DNA of 64,000 nucleotides, from contig NC_092459.1 of NCBI RefSeq assembly GCF_047495875.1, positions 6,390,965 to 6,454,964 of the forward strand. Direction: 5' to 3'. The position numbers were made by a program, and so were the translations under genes. Under the pieces are notes generated by a model. It was given only the letters and a program-made list of their open reading frames with translations. It was not told the DNA's origin and did not search any database. This document shows, piece after piece, positions 24,421 through 35,346 of the stretch; the stretch's first letter is position 1; each line of letters begins with the position of its first letter. Source of the stretch: Pithys albifrons albifrons (lineage: Eukaryota > Chordata > Aves > Passeriformes > Thamnophilidae).

Positions 24421-26717
24421 CAAGGAAGAAAAAGTGTGGTTTTCTCTTGCAGCTTCTTCACTTGGTAATACAGAGTGAGGTAGTGTAGCTGATCTTAGCT
24501 CCTTGATCAGGGAATTCACCCGAAATGTAGAAGACAGACCCACAGACCTCAGATATTAACGTATTCAATTGTCATTATAAACTGTGACAACTTTAACAAA
24601 AACTAATGGTAGAAAATAATCACTAGGGTGTCGACAACCCAGCAGCTACATTCCCCTAAAATGAAAGCTTCAGAGAAGGGATTTAACAACTTGCACACTG
24701 AAAGTTCTACAAACCCAAGGTGCCAGATGGTGTCTTCACTACCTGTCTTTTGGGTGGACTGCACATGCTGGCACAGTGGGTTATCTACATGGAAATACTT
24801 GTTCAGATTTTTCTAATTCACAGCTTAGTCTAGGACTTAATTTAATTTCTTGCCTGTAAGACAATTATCATTTAGGTGCCTTTGTGCATGCCCACCATTT
24901 GAAAACTTGTTGCTCACAAGTTTAAAAAGCACTTGTATTTTTTACAGAATGCCCTTATCACTTACATGACAAATTTGGACACTTTTAGATACAAGCCTGA
25001 CTTTCTGGACCTTGGACTACTGCATTTCTTTCTATTGGTTACAGTCACATGCCTTTCACAAAAGCTATTTGGTTCATTTCTGTCAAGGGGACATGTATAA
25101 CTTCTCTTGGCAGAAGTCAATAGTTGTTTTTCACTGCCTTTCATCAGCTTGAAAACGCATGGACCTATTTTGCAGTTCAGTGGCTAATCCTATGGGGCTC
25201 TAGAATTTTGCAGCAGGGACCACAAAGGACCAAAGTGCATTGGGTCTATATTATCCAGAATACATATTTTCTGCTCATGAATTTGCTTAATCTTTTCAAT
25301 GACACAGAGTGAGAGCTATTTAGAGAATTCTCTGTGCTCCAGTCCAGTGTCTGCTCATGCAATGCATATTGATCAGCTGGTTCTCTGTGTGAAATGGCTC
25401 TGCTGGCCAAGAAGTCCTGGCCATCATGATGGAAGACAAGAACACTCAGTGTAGGGTACAGCATGAATGATTCAGCCTTTCTATCCACCCATTAGCACTT
25501 TGACCTTTCATTTGGTGCTTGAAGAGTCTGTCTTTTCCTGCACTCAAATCTTTTCACAGATAAGCTTTACCTGGTGGGACTCTTGATAAGATGGGAGATA
25601 TATGGCTTTAGCTTGATGGATTCAGAACAACGAGAATCTGTCTGTTCCTATTGTTCTTTCACTGACTGGAAGGTGTCAGTGGGTTCTGCATATCTGTTTC
25701 CATGTGGTGTCCATATTAATGGGCATTCCTTTGTTCTGACTTTACTATTCATATCTCAGCTGTGCACAGAAAATACAAATATTATGTCTTATGTTTTTAT
25801 CAACACTATTAGCATAAGAAAAGTGCTTAAAAAACACATAAAAATTCACCTTGAGTCTGTTGTACTGTTTGGTCCTGACAGCAATGGCATTTCTGTTTCT
25901 ATTCCTTCTCAACCAGAAGTTAAAGCTCTTAACTGTGAGATTATACTGCTTAGTTTGAAAGCTTTTGCGAGCCTCTGTGGTATAATAATTTTACTTTAGG
26001 GAGCATGTAATTTTAAGTTCTTGCATAACACCACACATTTTTATGATATTACTAAACTTCGTAATTTTATTTCCCTGTGACAATTAAATGCACACCAATG
26101 TTATGGAATTTTTCTCTCCATCACAGCTGAACGAAATTGGAATGGAATATTATACGGTAGGTTGGAAGTTCTGATCTCTGGAAATGTTAAAGGTTTTCTA
26201 GTTCCATTGTTATGTATCCATTTCACACATATCCAAATCTATCAATTTGTTCATTTTTCTCTTCAGTCACCTACAAGCTGTAACAAAAAAAATGTAACAA
26301 AAACATACTCACTGTGTACTTCTTATATTGTCCCTTTTCTACTGGTACAGCTGACTGTGCTAAGGGAAATTAACTTTGATATTTAATAGATTCCATTTGT
26401 AAAAATTCTTCTGTTTTAAACCTTGACTGCTCTTAGAGGCCTTATGGATACATAGGGTAAATGTCTTGCTGAAGTGAGCTAGACACTCTATGACCTGACT
26501 GCTGCCCAAGGTCGAAATCCAAATCAATGCACATCTAAAAGTCAATCTGGTGTAAAACAAAGAAGATCCCATGCATCACCACACTGTGTGTAGGATGATA
26601 CATGAGCCCATTCTAACTGCAGGCCACACCACAACTCACGTAACTGCTCAGAATTTAAGCAGAGAGCCTGTTATAATTGCAAGCTTTTAAAAATGTTATT
26701 TTTCGTAAAGATTGAGT
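24421..26717. other. Unique sequence, nothing recognised
   Basis: About 2.3 kb without recognised repeats. The 141-codon frame at 25574-25999 (+) has no signal, domain or similarity I know, and its length is compatible with chance. Confidence 0.5.
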
Positions 26718-27815
26718 TTCACAGAATCATAGAATGGCCTGGTTGGGATGGCATCTTAAAGCTTATCTAGCTTTTCCAACCCCCTTGAGTTGCTATTTCA
26801 ATCCCCTTGCAATGGGCCAGGACACCTTTCATTAGACCTGGTTGCTCAAAGCCTCATCCAATCTGGCCTTGAACACTTCCAGGGATGTGGCACCTCTAAG
26901 CATTTCTCTGAGCAACCTGCTCCAGTGATTCACCACCTTCACAGTAGGAAATGTCTTTCTAATAGCTAGTCTAAACCTACTCCTTGTCTGTTTGAAGTAA
27001 TTCTGCCTTGCCCTGTCATTGCATGTCCTTGCAATAATCCCTCTCCATCTTTCTCATAGGCTCCCTTCAGGTACTAGAACACCACAATTAGGTCACCTTC
27101 TCTTTTCCAGGCTAAGCACTCTCCTTTCAGCCTTTCCTCATTTGAGAGGTGCTCCATCCCTCTAAACAACTTCATGGCCCTTCTCTGGACTCAATCCAAC
27201 AGGTCCACATCCTTCCTGTGCTGGGGGCCCCAGATACAGATACAGCACTCCAGGTGCAGTCTCACCAGAGTGGGGTAGAGAGGAAGAATCACCTCCACAA
27301 ACTTCTGTTGATGCAGCCCAGGATACAAGTGGCTTTCTGGGGTGTGAGTGCAAATTGTTGGGTCATGTCCAGCCTCTCATCCACCAGCATTCCCAAGTCT
27401 TTCTTAGCAGGGCTGCTCTCCATTTGCTTATCCCTCAGCCTGTGCTGATACTGAGTGTTGCAGGTGCAGCACCTTGCACTTGGTCTTGTTAAATCAGGAA
27501 ATTCCCATGGGCCCTCTTCTAAAGATTGTCCAGATTCCTCTGGATAGCATCCTGCCCTTCAACTGTGGTAACAGCAACCCTCAGCTTGGTATCCCCTGCA
27601 AATTTACCAATTATGCACTCGGTCCCTTCATCTGTGTCATTAATGAAGATACTAAATAACCCTGGTCCCAATACAGACCCCCGAGGGACACCACTTGTCA
27701 CTGATGTCCATTGTGATGCTGATCCATTGACCCAACAACCCATTTCTTATCCATCTAAGATCCCATCCACTGAATCCATCTCTCTCCAACTGTTTCAAAA
27801 GCTTTAAAGATTTCC
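26718..27815 (-). mobile_element. CR1 LINE, 5'-truncated, about 1.1 kb, minus strand
   Basis: Best preserved CR1 of the window. Read on the minus strand it runs from the reverse-transcriptase region (27815) through the 3' UTR to the terminal CATTCTATGATTCTGTG at 26718-26740. The non-coding part keeps all usual landmarks, such as GAGAAGGGCCATGAAG, GGAGCACCTCTC, GTTGCTCAGAGAAATGC and GGAAGTGTTCAAGGCC. It lacks the 5' two thirds of the element, as is usual for CR1 copies. CR1 moves by target-primed reverse transcription with the 3' end first, which explains the truncation. Confidence 0.93.
27519..27810 (-). pseudogene. CR1 ORF2 reverse-transcriptase remnant
   Basis: The longest frame (minus, 27743 down to 27519, about 74 codons) shows the RT motifs [14 protein letters not shown] (domain 4) and FAGDTKL (domain 5). 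The usual residues are GVPQGSVLGP and FADD. The first catalytic aspartate of the FADD motif reads glycine, so the product could not be active even if intact. A relic of AFDT-like coding is visible upstream, but the frame is closed there. It is a dead fragment of the LINE polymerase that would copy CR1 RNA at a nicked target. Confidence 0.9.
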
Positions 27816-28744
27816 CTATCAGTTTCTTTCAGTTATTGGTGCATTGTGTTTTTCTAAGACACAGGTTTTTTTCCCTTCTGATAAATCCCCCCCCCCCCAA
27901 AATAAACCAAACCCCAACATCATTAATTTTATTCTGTACGTAATTTTTGTACTAGTATATCAGATAAAACAATGCAGACAAAATTCTGCATATTCATATT
28001 GTTTTCCTGAGAGGGGCAAGTGTGCTGAATGACTTTTATTTAGAAAAAATAATGTAACAGTTATCTTGTTCTGTGAGGCCAGCCTCATATGTTCGGTCAT
28101 CAAAGCACAGATACTATAGTAAATGGTACCAAGTCAAGCTTAGTTTTTGTTTTTCCACTCATTATCTAGCCATCACATACATTATTCAAAATAATCAATT
28201 ATACTATGAAAAATAAATAAGGCTTTCCCTCTGGGGTGCATGTGCATCTCCAATCTAGATAATCTTGTACAGTCTACCATCAGAAGAAACAAAAAGAACA
28301 AAAAACCCAAAACCCAGGGAATATAAGTCTCTTGGGAAATACTCTGGTAAATCCATTTTAAATGTATGCTCTGCCTAAGGCTGAGATGTATATACATACA
28401 CATATACATACATATATATTAGATACTAGGATGACTATAGTAGTTGGAGAAGGAAATGTGAGTCAAAAAGTCTGGAATTGGATTCTTTTATTGCAGTGAA
28501 TATCCAGCAATGTTAAAGGTGTTATACCAACTTAATAAAAAAACTGGAATGGAGGAGAGGAAAATCAGACTTTTAGGCTGCATTTTAGCTCAGTTATGTC
28601 TATTAGTATGACCCTGAGGATGACCTATTCTACCTGCCTTCAATCACTGTATACAGGAAATCTAATAGTAAATATAACTGCATGTGAAATATAAGTGTGG
28701 ATATGATATGTAAAAAATAAACTTTCTGAACTAAATTAGTTTAC
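27816..28744. other. Unique sequence with a C12 run
   Basis: A run of 12 C lies at 27887-27898. Nothing else recognised. Short TA-rich microsatellite-like sequence lies near 28390-28425. Confidence 0.5.
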
Positions 28745-29846
28745 AGGAATGACAAAATTGGAAGGCACCTTCTGAGTCTTCAAGCCCAAGCCTCAATTTT
28801 TTTGTCAGCTATATCACATAATATTTCTGGGATGTTTAAAATGAAGACTTTTCCCATTCTGGTAATTTTGAAAGGTTGTTGCAAAATCTCAGTTTATGTA
28901 TGGTTTAAGACACCTTTCTGTTTATCAGTCCTGATGTGCTCATTTCAAGTTTATGACCATTTTCTCTCATATATGCATCAAATTTAGCCTGATTTCTCAT
29001 CTGGAAATAACAACAGCAACCTTTCTTAGTCTTGTATTTTAAGGCTAAAAGGACTCAACACTTTCAGCTTTAAGTCATAAAATACAGCCTCCTTCCACTT
29101 TATTATTTTTTTAGTACTTTATTCCAGATAAAGGAAAGAATATTTCCCTAATTTCATTGGTTGTACCTTATACACTTTGAGTCACACGCTGCCATTTGCA
29201 CATATTTTGGGATCAAGTAACAAGTATTCCCAAAGAATTTTATTTCCAAAGGCTGGCCTCCACATAAAGCAGGTAATTTTGTTATTAGTGTAAAAGTGTA
29301 CAGCCATGCACGCAGAAATATTAATTTTCCCTCTTTTCTCTAAGTTCAGTCCTTAAGGTTGTTCAATTTCTCCTTTATGATATTTTCTCCCTCCACTACA
29401 CATACAATGCCTCTCAACATCATTTCAGCTATGCCTTTCATTAGTTCATACTTTTCATATTTTGCACAAAGTCCTTAATGAAAGTATTTAAAATTATTAA
29501 TCCCAAGATCATTCTTTGAAGAATCTTAAAATTACCTTTCCCCCTTTTGAATTGTCCTCTTCTAATAATATGCATTTTTGTCTCATTTGGCCAGTCTATT
29601 TCTCATATTACAATTTTTTTTCTTAATCTCTATGTTATCTACTTTAACTAGTAATATTATGTCTGACACCATATCACATGCTTAAGTGAAATCCAGACAG
29701 ATTAGATCGACTGTGTGTCCTTTAAATAGAAAATCATCTATTTTACCACAGAAAGATATCAAGTTACTAATACACCATCTATATTCATAAACCTTTGTTA
29801 TATTTTTACCATATTTTCCAATTGCCTCCATGTCTTTCGTTATTAT
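28745..29846 (-). mobile_element. Ancient CR1/L3-like LINE, minus strand
   Basis: Landmarks of an old CR1-clade LINE appear in antisense order: AAAATTGGAAGGCACCTTCTGAG (3' region) at 28755-28777, a GTCCTTAATGAAAGTATTTA segment (about 29470), TTTGGCCAGTCTATTTCTC (about 29590), and TCTGACACCATATCACATGC followed by AAATCCAGACAGATTAGATC (about 29660-29710). It ends near TTCATAAACCTTTGTTATA (about 29787). Divergence is high throughout, with no open frame. The LTR at 29852 sits at its upstream edge and may have interrupted it. Confidence 0.6.
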
Positions 29847-30608
29847 TACTATGTCCTAGTTCAGCAGGTGGGACCAGTTTGTCACTGTGGAGGGGTGATC
29901 AAAGCTACACCCTCTATTCTACACCCTCTATTCGTTTCCCAAGAACAATGGACCATTTGCAGCAGCTGCCAAGGACACACCTGACCCCTCAGGTTGTGAG
30001 CTGGGTGTGAGAGACATCTGTGAGATAAGAGCTGTGATAAATCCCCTCCAGGGAGTCGTTAGCACCTTCACACTCAGCCTGAGGGGGCGTGTCTGCCATG
30101 GGCCATCAACAGTTCCAAAATACCCCATGACTCAGAGAGTTAATCACCCATTGTGTGACTCCTCGCCCTGGGGAAGGGACTGGGTGCTCCCACCTGGACC
30201 TGGGGGTACATATCTTGGGGGAAGAAGACTTCAGGGGTCACTAATCGGATCAAGAGGAGGACCAAAAACCTCGACAGGAGGAGACTATCACTTTCAACCA
30301 GCCTGCAATCACCACTCTCCTCCAGACTGCAACTGTCAGCTGCACCAGCAGGTTTTTCCACTTCGGACTTTTACTTTGGACTTGGAGGAACCACGTAGGG
30401 TTCAGCACAGGGGCTAACAAACTCCTTTGTGCTTGTGCCCCAGGGTGCTGGGTTATACTTCTGGGGTTTTGTGGGTTAAAACCAATTTTTCCTCTTTGTG
30501 CCATTGGATTTATTGTAATCTTGTTATTAAATTGTAATTCTGACTTGTAATCTCTTTTGCGTTGTGTTCATTTCTCCTGTCGGTTTACCTTCAAACCAGC
30601 ACATACCA
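29847..30608 (+). mobile_element. Solo LTR (752 bp), ERVL-type, plus strand
   Basis: The LTR is 29852-30603. It begins TGTCCTAGTTCAGCAGG and ends AAACCAGCACA. Flanking 5-bp repeats TACTA (29847-29851) and TACCA (30604-30608) differ at one base. A poly-A signal ATTAAA at 30526-30531 supports plus sense. A short direct duplication (CTACACCCTCTATT twice) lies near 29908-29937. No internal retroviral sequence is attached. The 5-bp duplication fits ERVL-like elements. Open frames here on both strands (such as 30007-30417) are accidental. Confidence 0.8.
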
Positions 30609-33202
30609 TAAAAATTTATTTATATATTCTACCCACTTTGGAAGACAGGCTATCAGAGCAGCAACAATATGGCCATGTTATTTTCATTTCTCTTCTGTGT
30701 AGAATATTCACACACAAACACCACAAGAATGTTGCAAGATATATGAACAATCCACTGGTTTGTTTGTTTGTTTTTATCCGTGAGTGTGCTTGATAAAAAA
30801 ACAATATCCTCAGTAACTAGCAGTCTATATGAATATGTCCCCTTCTTGAAATTTGCCTTGAAGCTGTGAGTTAAAATGATCCAATCTACATACTGTGCAA
30901 ATCTCAAAGATGCCTTCAAGGCTAAATATTTATCTGCACTGAAAATAAGTTAGGTACACCATTTCACACAGCTTCAAATGTCCATCATGCCTAAAAATGA
31001 CATATAAATTCCTAAATCACTTAAGTGTTTATTCAAAGTACTATGCATGATCTCTGGGCCAGAGAGAAAAGCAAATTCCAGTTGAGCTAGGCTACTTCCT
31101 TTGTGGATGTTGCTGCTATTTAATTAATAAATAAATTTTAAAAATTGATTGTCGGATGAAAGAGTCCATAAAACATACAAATTAGCAATAGATTTATCAG
31201 ATCTTTCACCAGCTCAGTCTCCAAGCCACAGAACCATGACTGAAGGTGTGATAGGAGCCAAATTCTGTGAGTGGCTAATCATTGTCTTCAGGGAAGTTGG
31301 TGATCAACGGAAAGGAAATGCAGTCTCAGGAACTCTCCCTTTATAAACTCAAGCCAGAAATTTTGAAATATTTTCTCAGGATAATTCTCACATTTTCTGA
31401 TTCAAGTCAGGCCTAGAATCTCTTAGCAACAGGCTTTTTATCAGTCATTTGTAAACTTTGAATCCATTTCTTTTTTTAAAGAAACAAACATTCTAACTGA
31501 GGAAAAAAATGCCTAAATCCCATAACTATTTTGCCTAATGGCTTATTTCAGATTAGGTGAATTAGTTCACTGCATCATAAAAAGTGGTTTTTGAATCCTA
31601 ATGCTCATCCAGGGCCTGCTTTCACAGGCTGGAGAACTCTGATCTACTTTCAAAGCTGGCATGAGAATGCATGAGAATGTTGTAGCAACAAAGGTCCCCA
31701 AAAGAGATAGGGAACATGAATACCAGAGAAGAGGAAACACAGTTTCCATAGATCAACTATGCATTTATTTGATATAACAAAGTTTGAACCCAATTTTGCT
31801 CAGCTCAGTGTTCAGAATTTATAGAAAAAATTAATTGTATAGGAATGGGTAAAAAAAGAGTAGAGAACACAAACTTCCTTATCTCTAAATTTTATTCCTA
31901 CTTTTGTCATTATTCTTTTGTTTTGCATAAAACAAGGACTGTTTCCTCCTACCGCTGTCTTTCTGATTTAGGCATATAACTATTACCTTCATTTTAGACG
32001 ATGGTTTCCTTAACCTGACTCTCTTTAATCAGTAGAAAGAGCTTTCAAAAGCCTAGAAGGATCAGTTCTGTTCAAGACTATGTAGCTTACTTAAGCAAAT
32101 CATTTCTCTTTCTGGTAACTTTCAAAAGGCACTGACTTTTCTTTATAGAGCGGAAAATAAAACATCCATTTTAGATTAATTTCCCAATTAGGAAACCTGG
32201 ACTATACAATGAATGAGATGAACTTGATCCTTCAGTGTCTCTGATTTTCTACCCATAATCTATGGCATATCTATACAAAGAGGTATTTCTTCCAAGTAAA
32301 TATATTCATGAATTAAAACATTCAGTGGCCTTGATTGAACAGAATATTTGATGGTGTGCTAAACTTCAAGAACATGAGCTGTAGCTCTGAAGTCAGTGAG
32401 ATTATTTTTACAAATGCTTCAATGGACAAGAGACAGCATTTAAGAGCCAGGCTTTGCCATTACAGTAAATTATATTAAGCATTGGAGAACATGCCCAAGT
32501 TTTACATTTTCTGCTTTATAAAGGTTTTGACTATAAAATGTTAAATGGCCTTTTCAGCTGAAACTCTGTAAGGCTAAGGTGGCAAGCCCTTCAGTGCATA
32601 CTATATTACTTCTATTAAAATGATCTGAAGTACATGAATTTCCAGTGACCTGTCTTCAAGCATCTTGCTGAAAAATGTCACAATTAGCAGCAGACTCCTG
32701 CTGAGGGTTTGATTAGACAGTAAGGAACTAACTTTGCACCTCTGGAAGTTTGACTTTAGCTGAAAATGTCTCTGTTGGTTTCCGTTTATTCCCCACTGAG
32801 TACATGTCCATGCCACAGCAGCATCACAAAATTTAATGTGATGAACACAGCAGTTCCTAAGGGAGAGAGCATTAGGAAAAGAAAGGGAAACAGCCCAGAT
32901 CAGTCCTTAGGCAACACAGAAAATTGCATCACCATGCACAGACTAGTGTCCTGTAAAGGAAATTAATAAATGGCAGATAGGTAGACAGTATCTGGCTGGA
33001 GAATAGTGAACAGACTAAACAATTGCCATAAATTTGGAGAACTGTGAGGTGGGATTTGTACCATCCTGTGCCAAATGGTGTAATTCTAGGAGTTTCCGAT
33101 GCCCTTGAAAAGTGTCAGCACCCACATGTGTAAAAAGGATTTCACAGTTGTAGCCAGAGGTGCTGGAGGATGTTGACTTAAGTGAGGACCCTTAGGATTA
33201 AG
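30609..33202. other. Unique AT-rich sequence, nothing recognised
   Basis: No gene or repeat recognised. A 10-base tandem duplication (CATGAGAATG) lies near 31660-31680. Confidence 0.5.
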
Positions 33203-33844
33203 TCTACTGTCCTGGGTTGAGCTGGCAAAACGCCAACTGTCCAGGACAGAGTGAAGAGGGTTCCTCCTCCCCCCAACCAGCTAAGGGAAAAGAGGGAGAG
33301 AAAAGAAAAACCCTCAAAACCAGGTTTATGCTGAAACTAACTACATGTATTTATACAGAAAAAAGAAAATTAAGAGGAAACTACAATATAACACACACTT
33401 ACACAAGTTACATATATAACAAGAAATAATTTTCCACTTCCCAGTAAACACAAATTCTACCATTTTAACTATAAATCATTCTAGAGAAGTCAATTCCCCA
33501 GAGACAGACTTAAGCAGAGAGAAAAGCTAAGAACAAACATTTTACTTCCCTAAGATAACATGATGGTAAGCTGGTGCTCTGGGCTTGGGCCTCCCCATCC
33601 CTTCTGGGATGGCAGAGTGTCTTGCTGGCACCACAGCTGTGAAGCAACTGCCCAAGCCACACCCACACACCAGCTCTTACCCCTTTTGAAATGATGCAAT
33701 ATGGTGTGGAATACAATATTATTGGCTAGAAGAAGTCAGGTGTTAGCTAGCTCAGTCCAGCTCAAGTCAGGTGACAATTCCCAGGCCTAGCTGAACTTTT
33801 AAAACCTAAATTTAGGCCTATCTGGCCAAACCCATAACATCTAC
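33203..33844 (-). mobile_element. Solo LTR (632 bp), ERVL-type, older subfamily
   Basis: The LTR is 33208-33839, with TG/CA termini (TGTCCTGGG... CCCATAACA on the plus strand) and a perfect 5-bp target duplication TCTAC (33203-33207, 33840-33844). Sense is probably minus. On that strand a CCAAT box and the TGTATTCC-ACACC...TG-ATCAT segment, typical of the U3 of avian ERVL LTRs, precede the rest. The same structure recurs at 34717 and 54987, but this copy is clearly more diverged and forms another subfamily. Confidence 0.85.
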
Positions 33845-34711
33845 CAATTCTTGTGTTTTATTAAATTACTAAGCATCAAGGTAGCTGTTGTAAATTCCTG
33901 TATTCATGCTCTTGGTCTGCTGTAATCAGGAAATCATGCACCTTAAACCAGTCTGTAGTCAAAATATCTTGAGACAACTCTTTTTATCTCACATTTGAAA
34001 AAGTCTAATAGCATTAAGCTGTTATAGATGAGATGAATACTTTTAATTCACTGGGAGACACACATGGCCAGCTGCCTCTTCATGTTTTAGATCCCAAAGA
34101 GCACCGATGACTCAGAAACAGGCTAATTTCTCCAGATGCTCAATTACTCAGTGGCACAGGGTCTTATGTGTACCTGAGCACGTTCTGAAGAACCTGAGGC
34201 CCACGATCTCTTACAGAAGCTGCTGGAAATTAGGAGCTGCATAAGGACCGAGCCCAGTTCCTTGATATTTGTAGCTATGCATCCGACCTCCAGGTAGGAA
34301 GTCAAATGTCATTAGTTACATCCATCCACCATCTATCTAATTTGAAACCTGAGTCCTCAGAAGTCCTCTGAAGAGATCTTTCTACCATCAAGATGTCTGT
34401 CTATTTTAGATATTTCTTAACAACATACAGTGAACTTCTTCCCTTGTCAAAAATGTTCCTAAATTTCCTGCATCCTGTATGAACTTTTCTTAGCCACCCA
34501 GGTTTAGAGATCATTTCTCATTTTTTCTTTTTGTCCATCTATTGCCCTGATGTATATTCATTGATTCATTTAAATTGAAGGGAAGACTAAGAGTGACCCT
34601 CAGTTTAGTGACTGCTTGTTGGGATGGTGAGTTCACTGATAGGAAGGTGAGCCCAGCTGATAACAAATGTGCTCCACACAAACCAAACATCAGCACGATC
34701 CTTACGTGGCT
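33845..34711. other. Unique spacer between two related LTRs
   Basis: About 870 bases with no recognised feature. It does not look like retroviral internal sequence (no gag/pol motifs in any frame), so the two flanking LTRs are separate insertions. Confidence 0.55.
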
Positions 34712-35346
34712 GTGGCTGTCTTGATTTGAGATAAGCAACTGCCAACCCCCCCAAGCACAGAGAGAAAAGCCTCCCTCCTAACACCAGGGAAAGGGAAGAA
34801 AGAGAGGGGAAAGAAAAAAAAACACTTCAAACTGCATTTATACTAAAACTACATATATTTTTACAGAAAGAAAGAGACAATTAGAAGAGAGTACAAATGT
34901 TCACTTACACAAGTCTGCAACAACAAGTTCCCCACCTCAACTTCATAACGAACACACAAATTCTACTGTCTTAACTACACATTACTTAAGAAAAGACTTA
35001 TTCCCCAGGGAGACAAACTCAAGCAGAAAGGAGAGGCCCTGAACAACACAGTTTACTTTCCTGAGATACCCTGTGAGCCAGTGGTGGGCCTGGTCCTCTC
35101 CATCCCCCCTGGGACAGCATCGTGCGTCCTCCCAAGAGGAGGGCTGAGAAGCGACTGCCTTAACCACTCCCACACTGGTTCCTACTTCCCTGGAGATGAT
35201 GTCATAATGTGGTATGGAATACAAAATTACTGGCTAGAAGAGGTCAGCTGTTAGCTCAGCCCAGCTCAAGTCAGCTGACAGCTTCGGTCTAGTCCAGACT
35301 TCAGAGCCCAAATCTAGGCCCACCTAGGGGAACCCATAACAATGGC
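34712..35346 (-). mobile_element. Solo LTR (625 bp), ERVL-type, young subfamily copy 1
   Basis: The LTR is 34717-35341, TGTCTTGATTTGAG ... AACCCATAACA on plus. Flanks are GTGGC and ATGGC, a 5-bp duplication with one mismatch. Minus sense is inferred from the TGTATTCCATACC-ACATTATGACATCAT U3-like block (35170-35224). Nearly identical to the copy at 54987-55604, including one unbroken stretch of about 155 bases rich in CpG. An 80-codon minus frame here and its twin at 55248-55487 reflect this similarity, not a gene. Confidence 0.88.

Noticed and set aside
24113..24543. Overlapping 60-98 codon frames rich in K/N/Q/P or F/V/L/C
   Set aside because: They arise from the A/C-rich simple repeat on either strand.
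25574..25999. 141-codon open frame, plus strand
   Set aside because: No known similarity, no promoter, splice or poly-A context that I can support, and a length compatible with chance.
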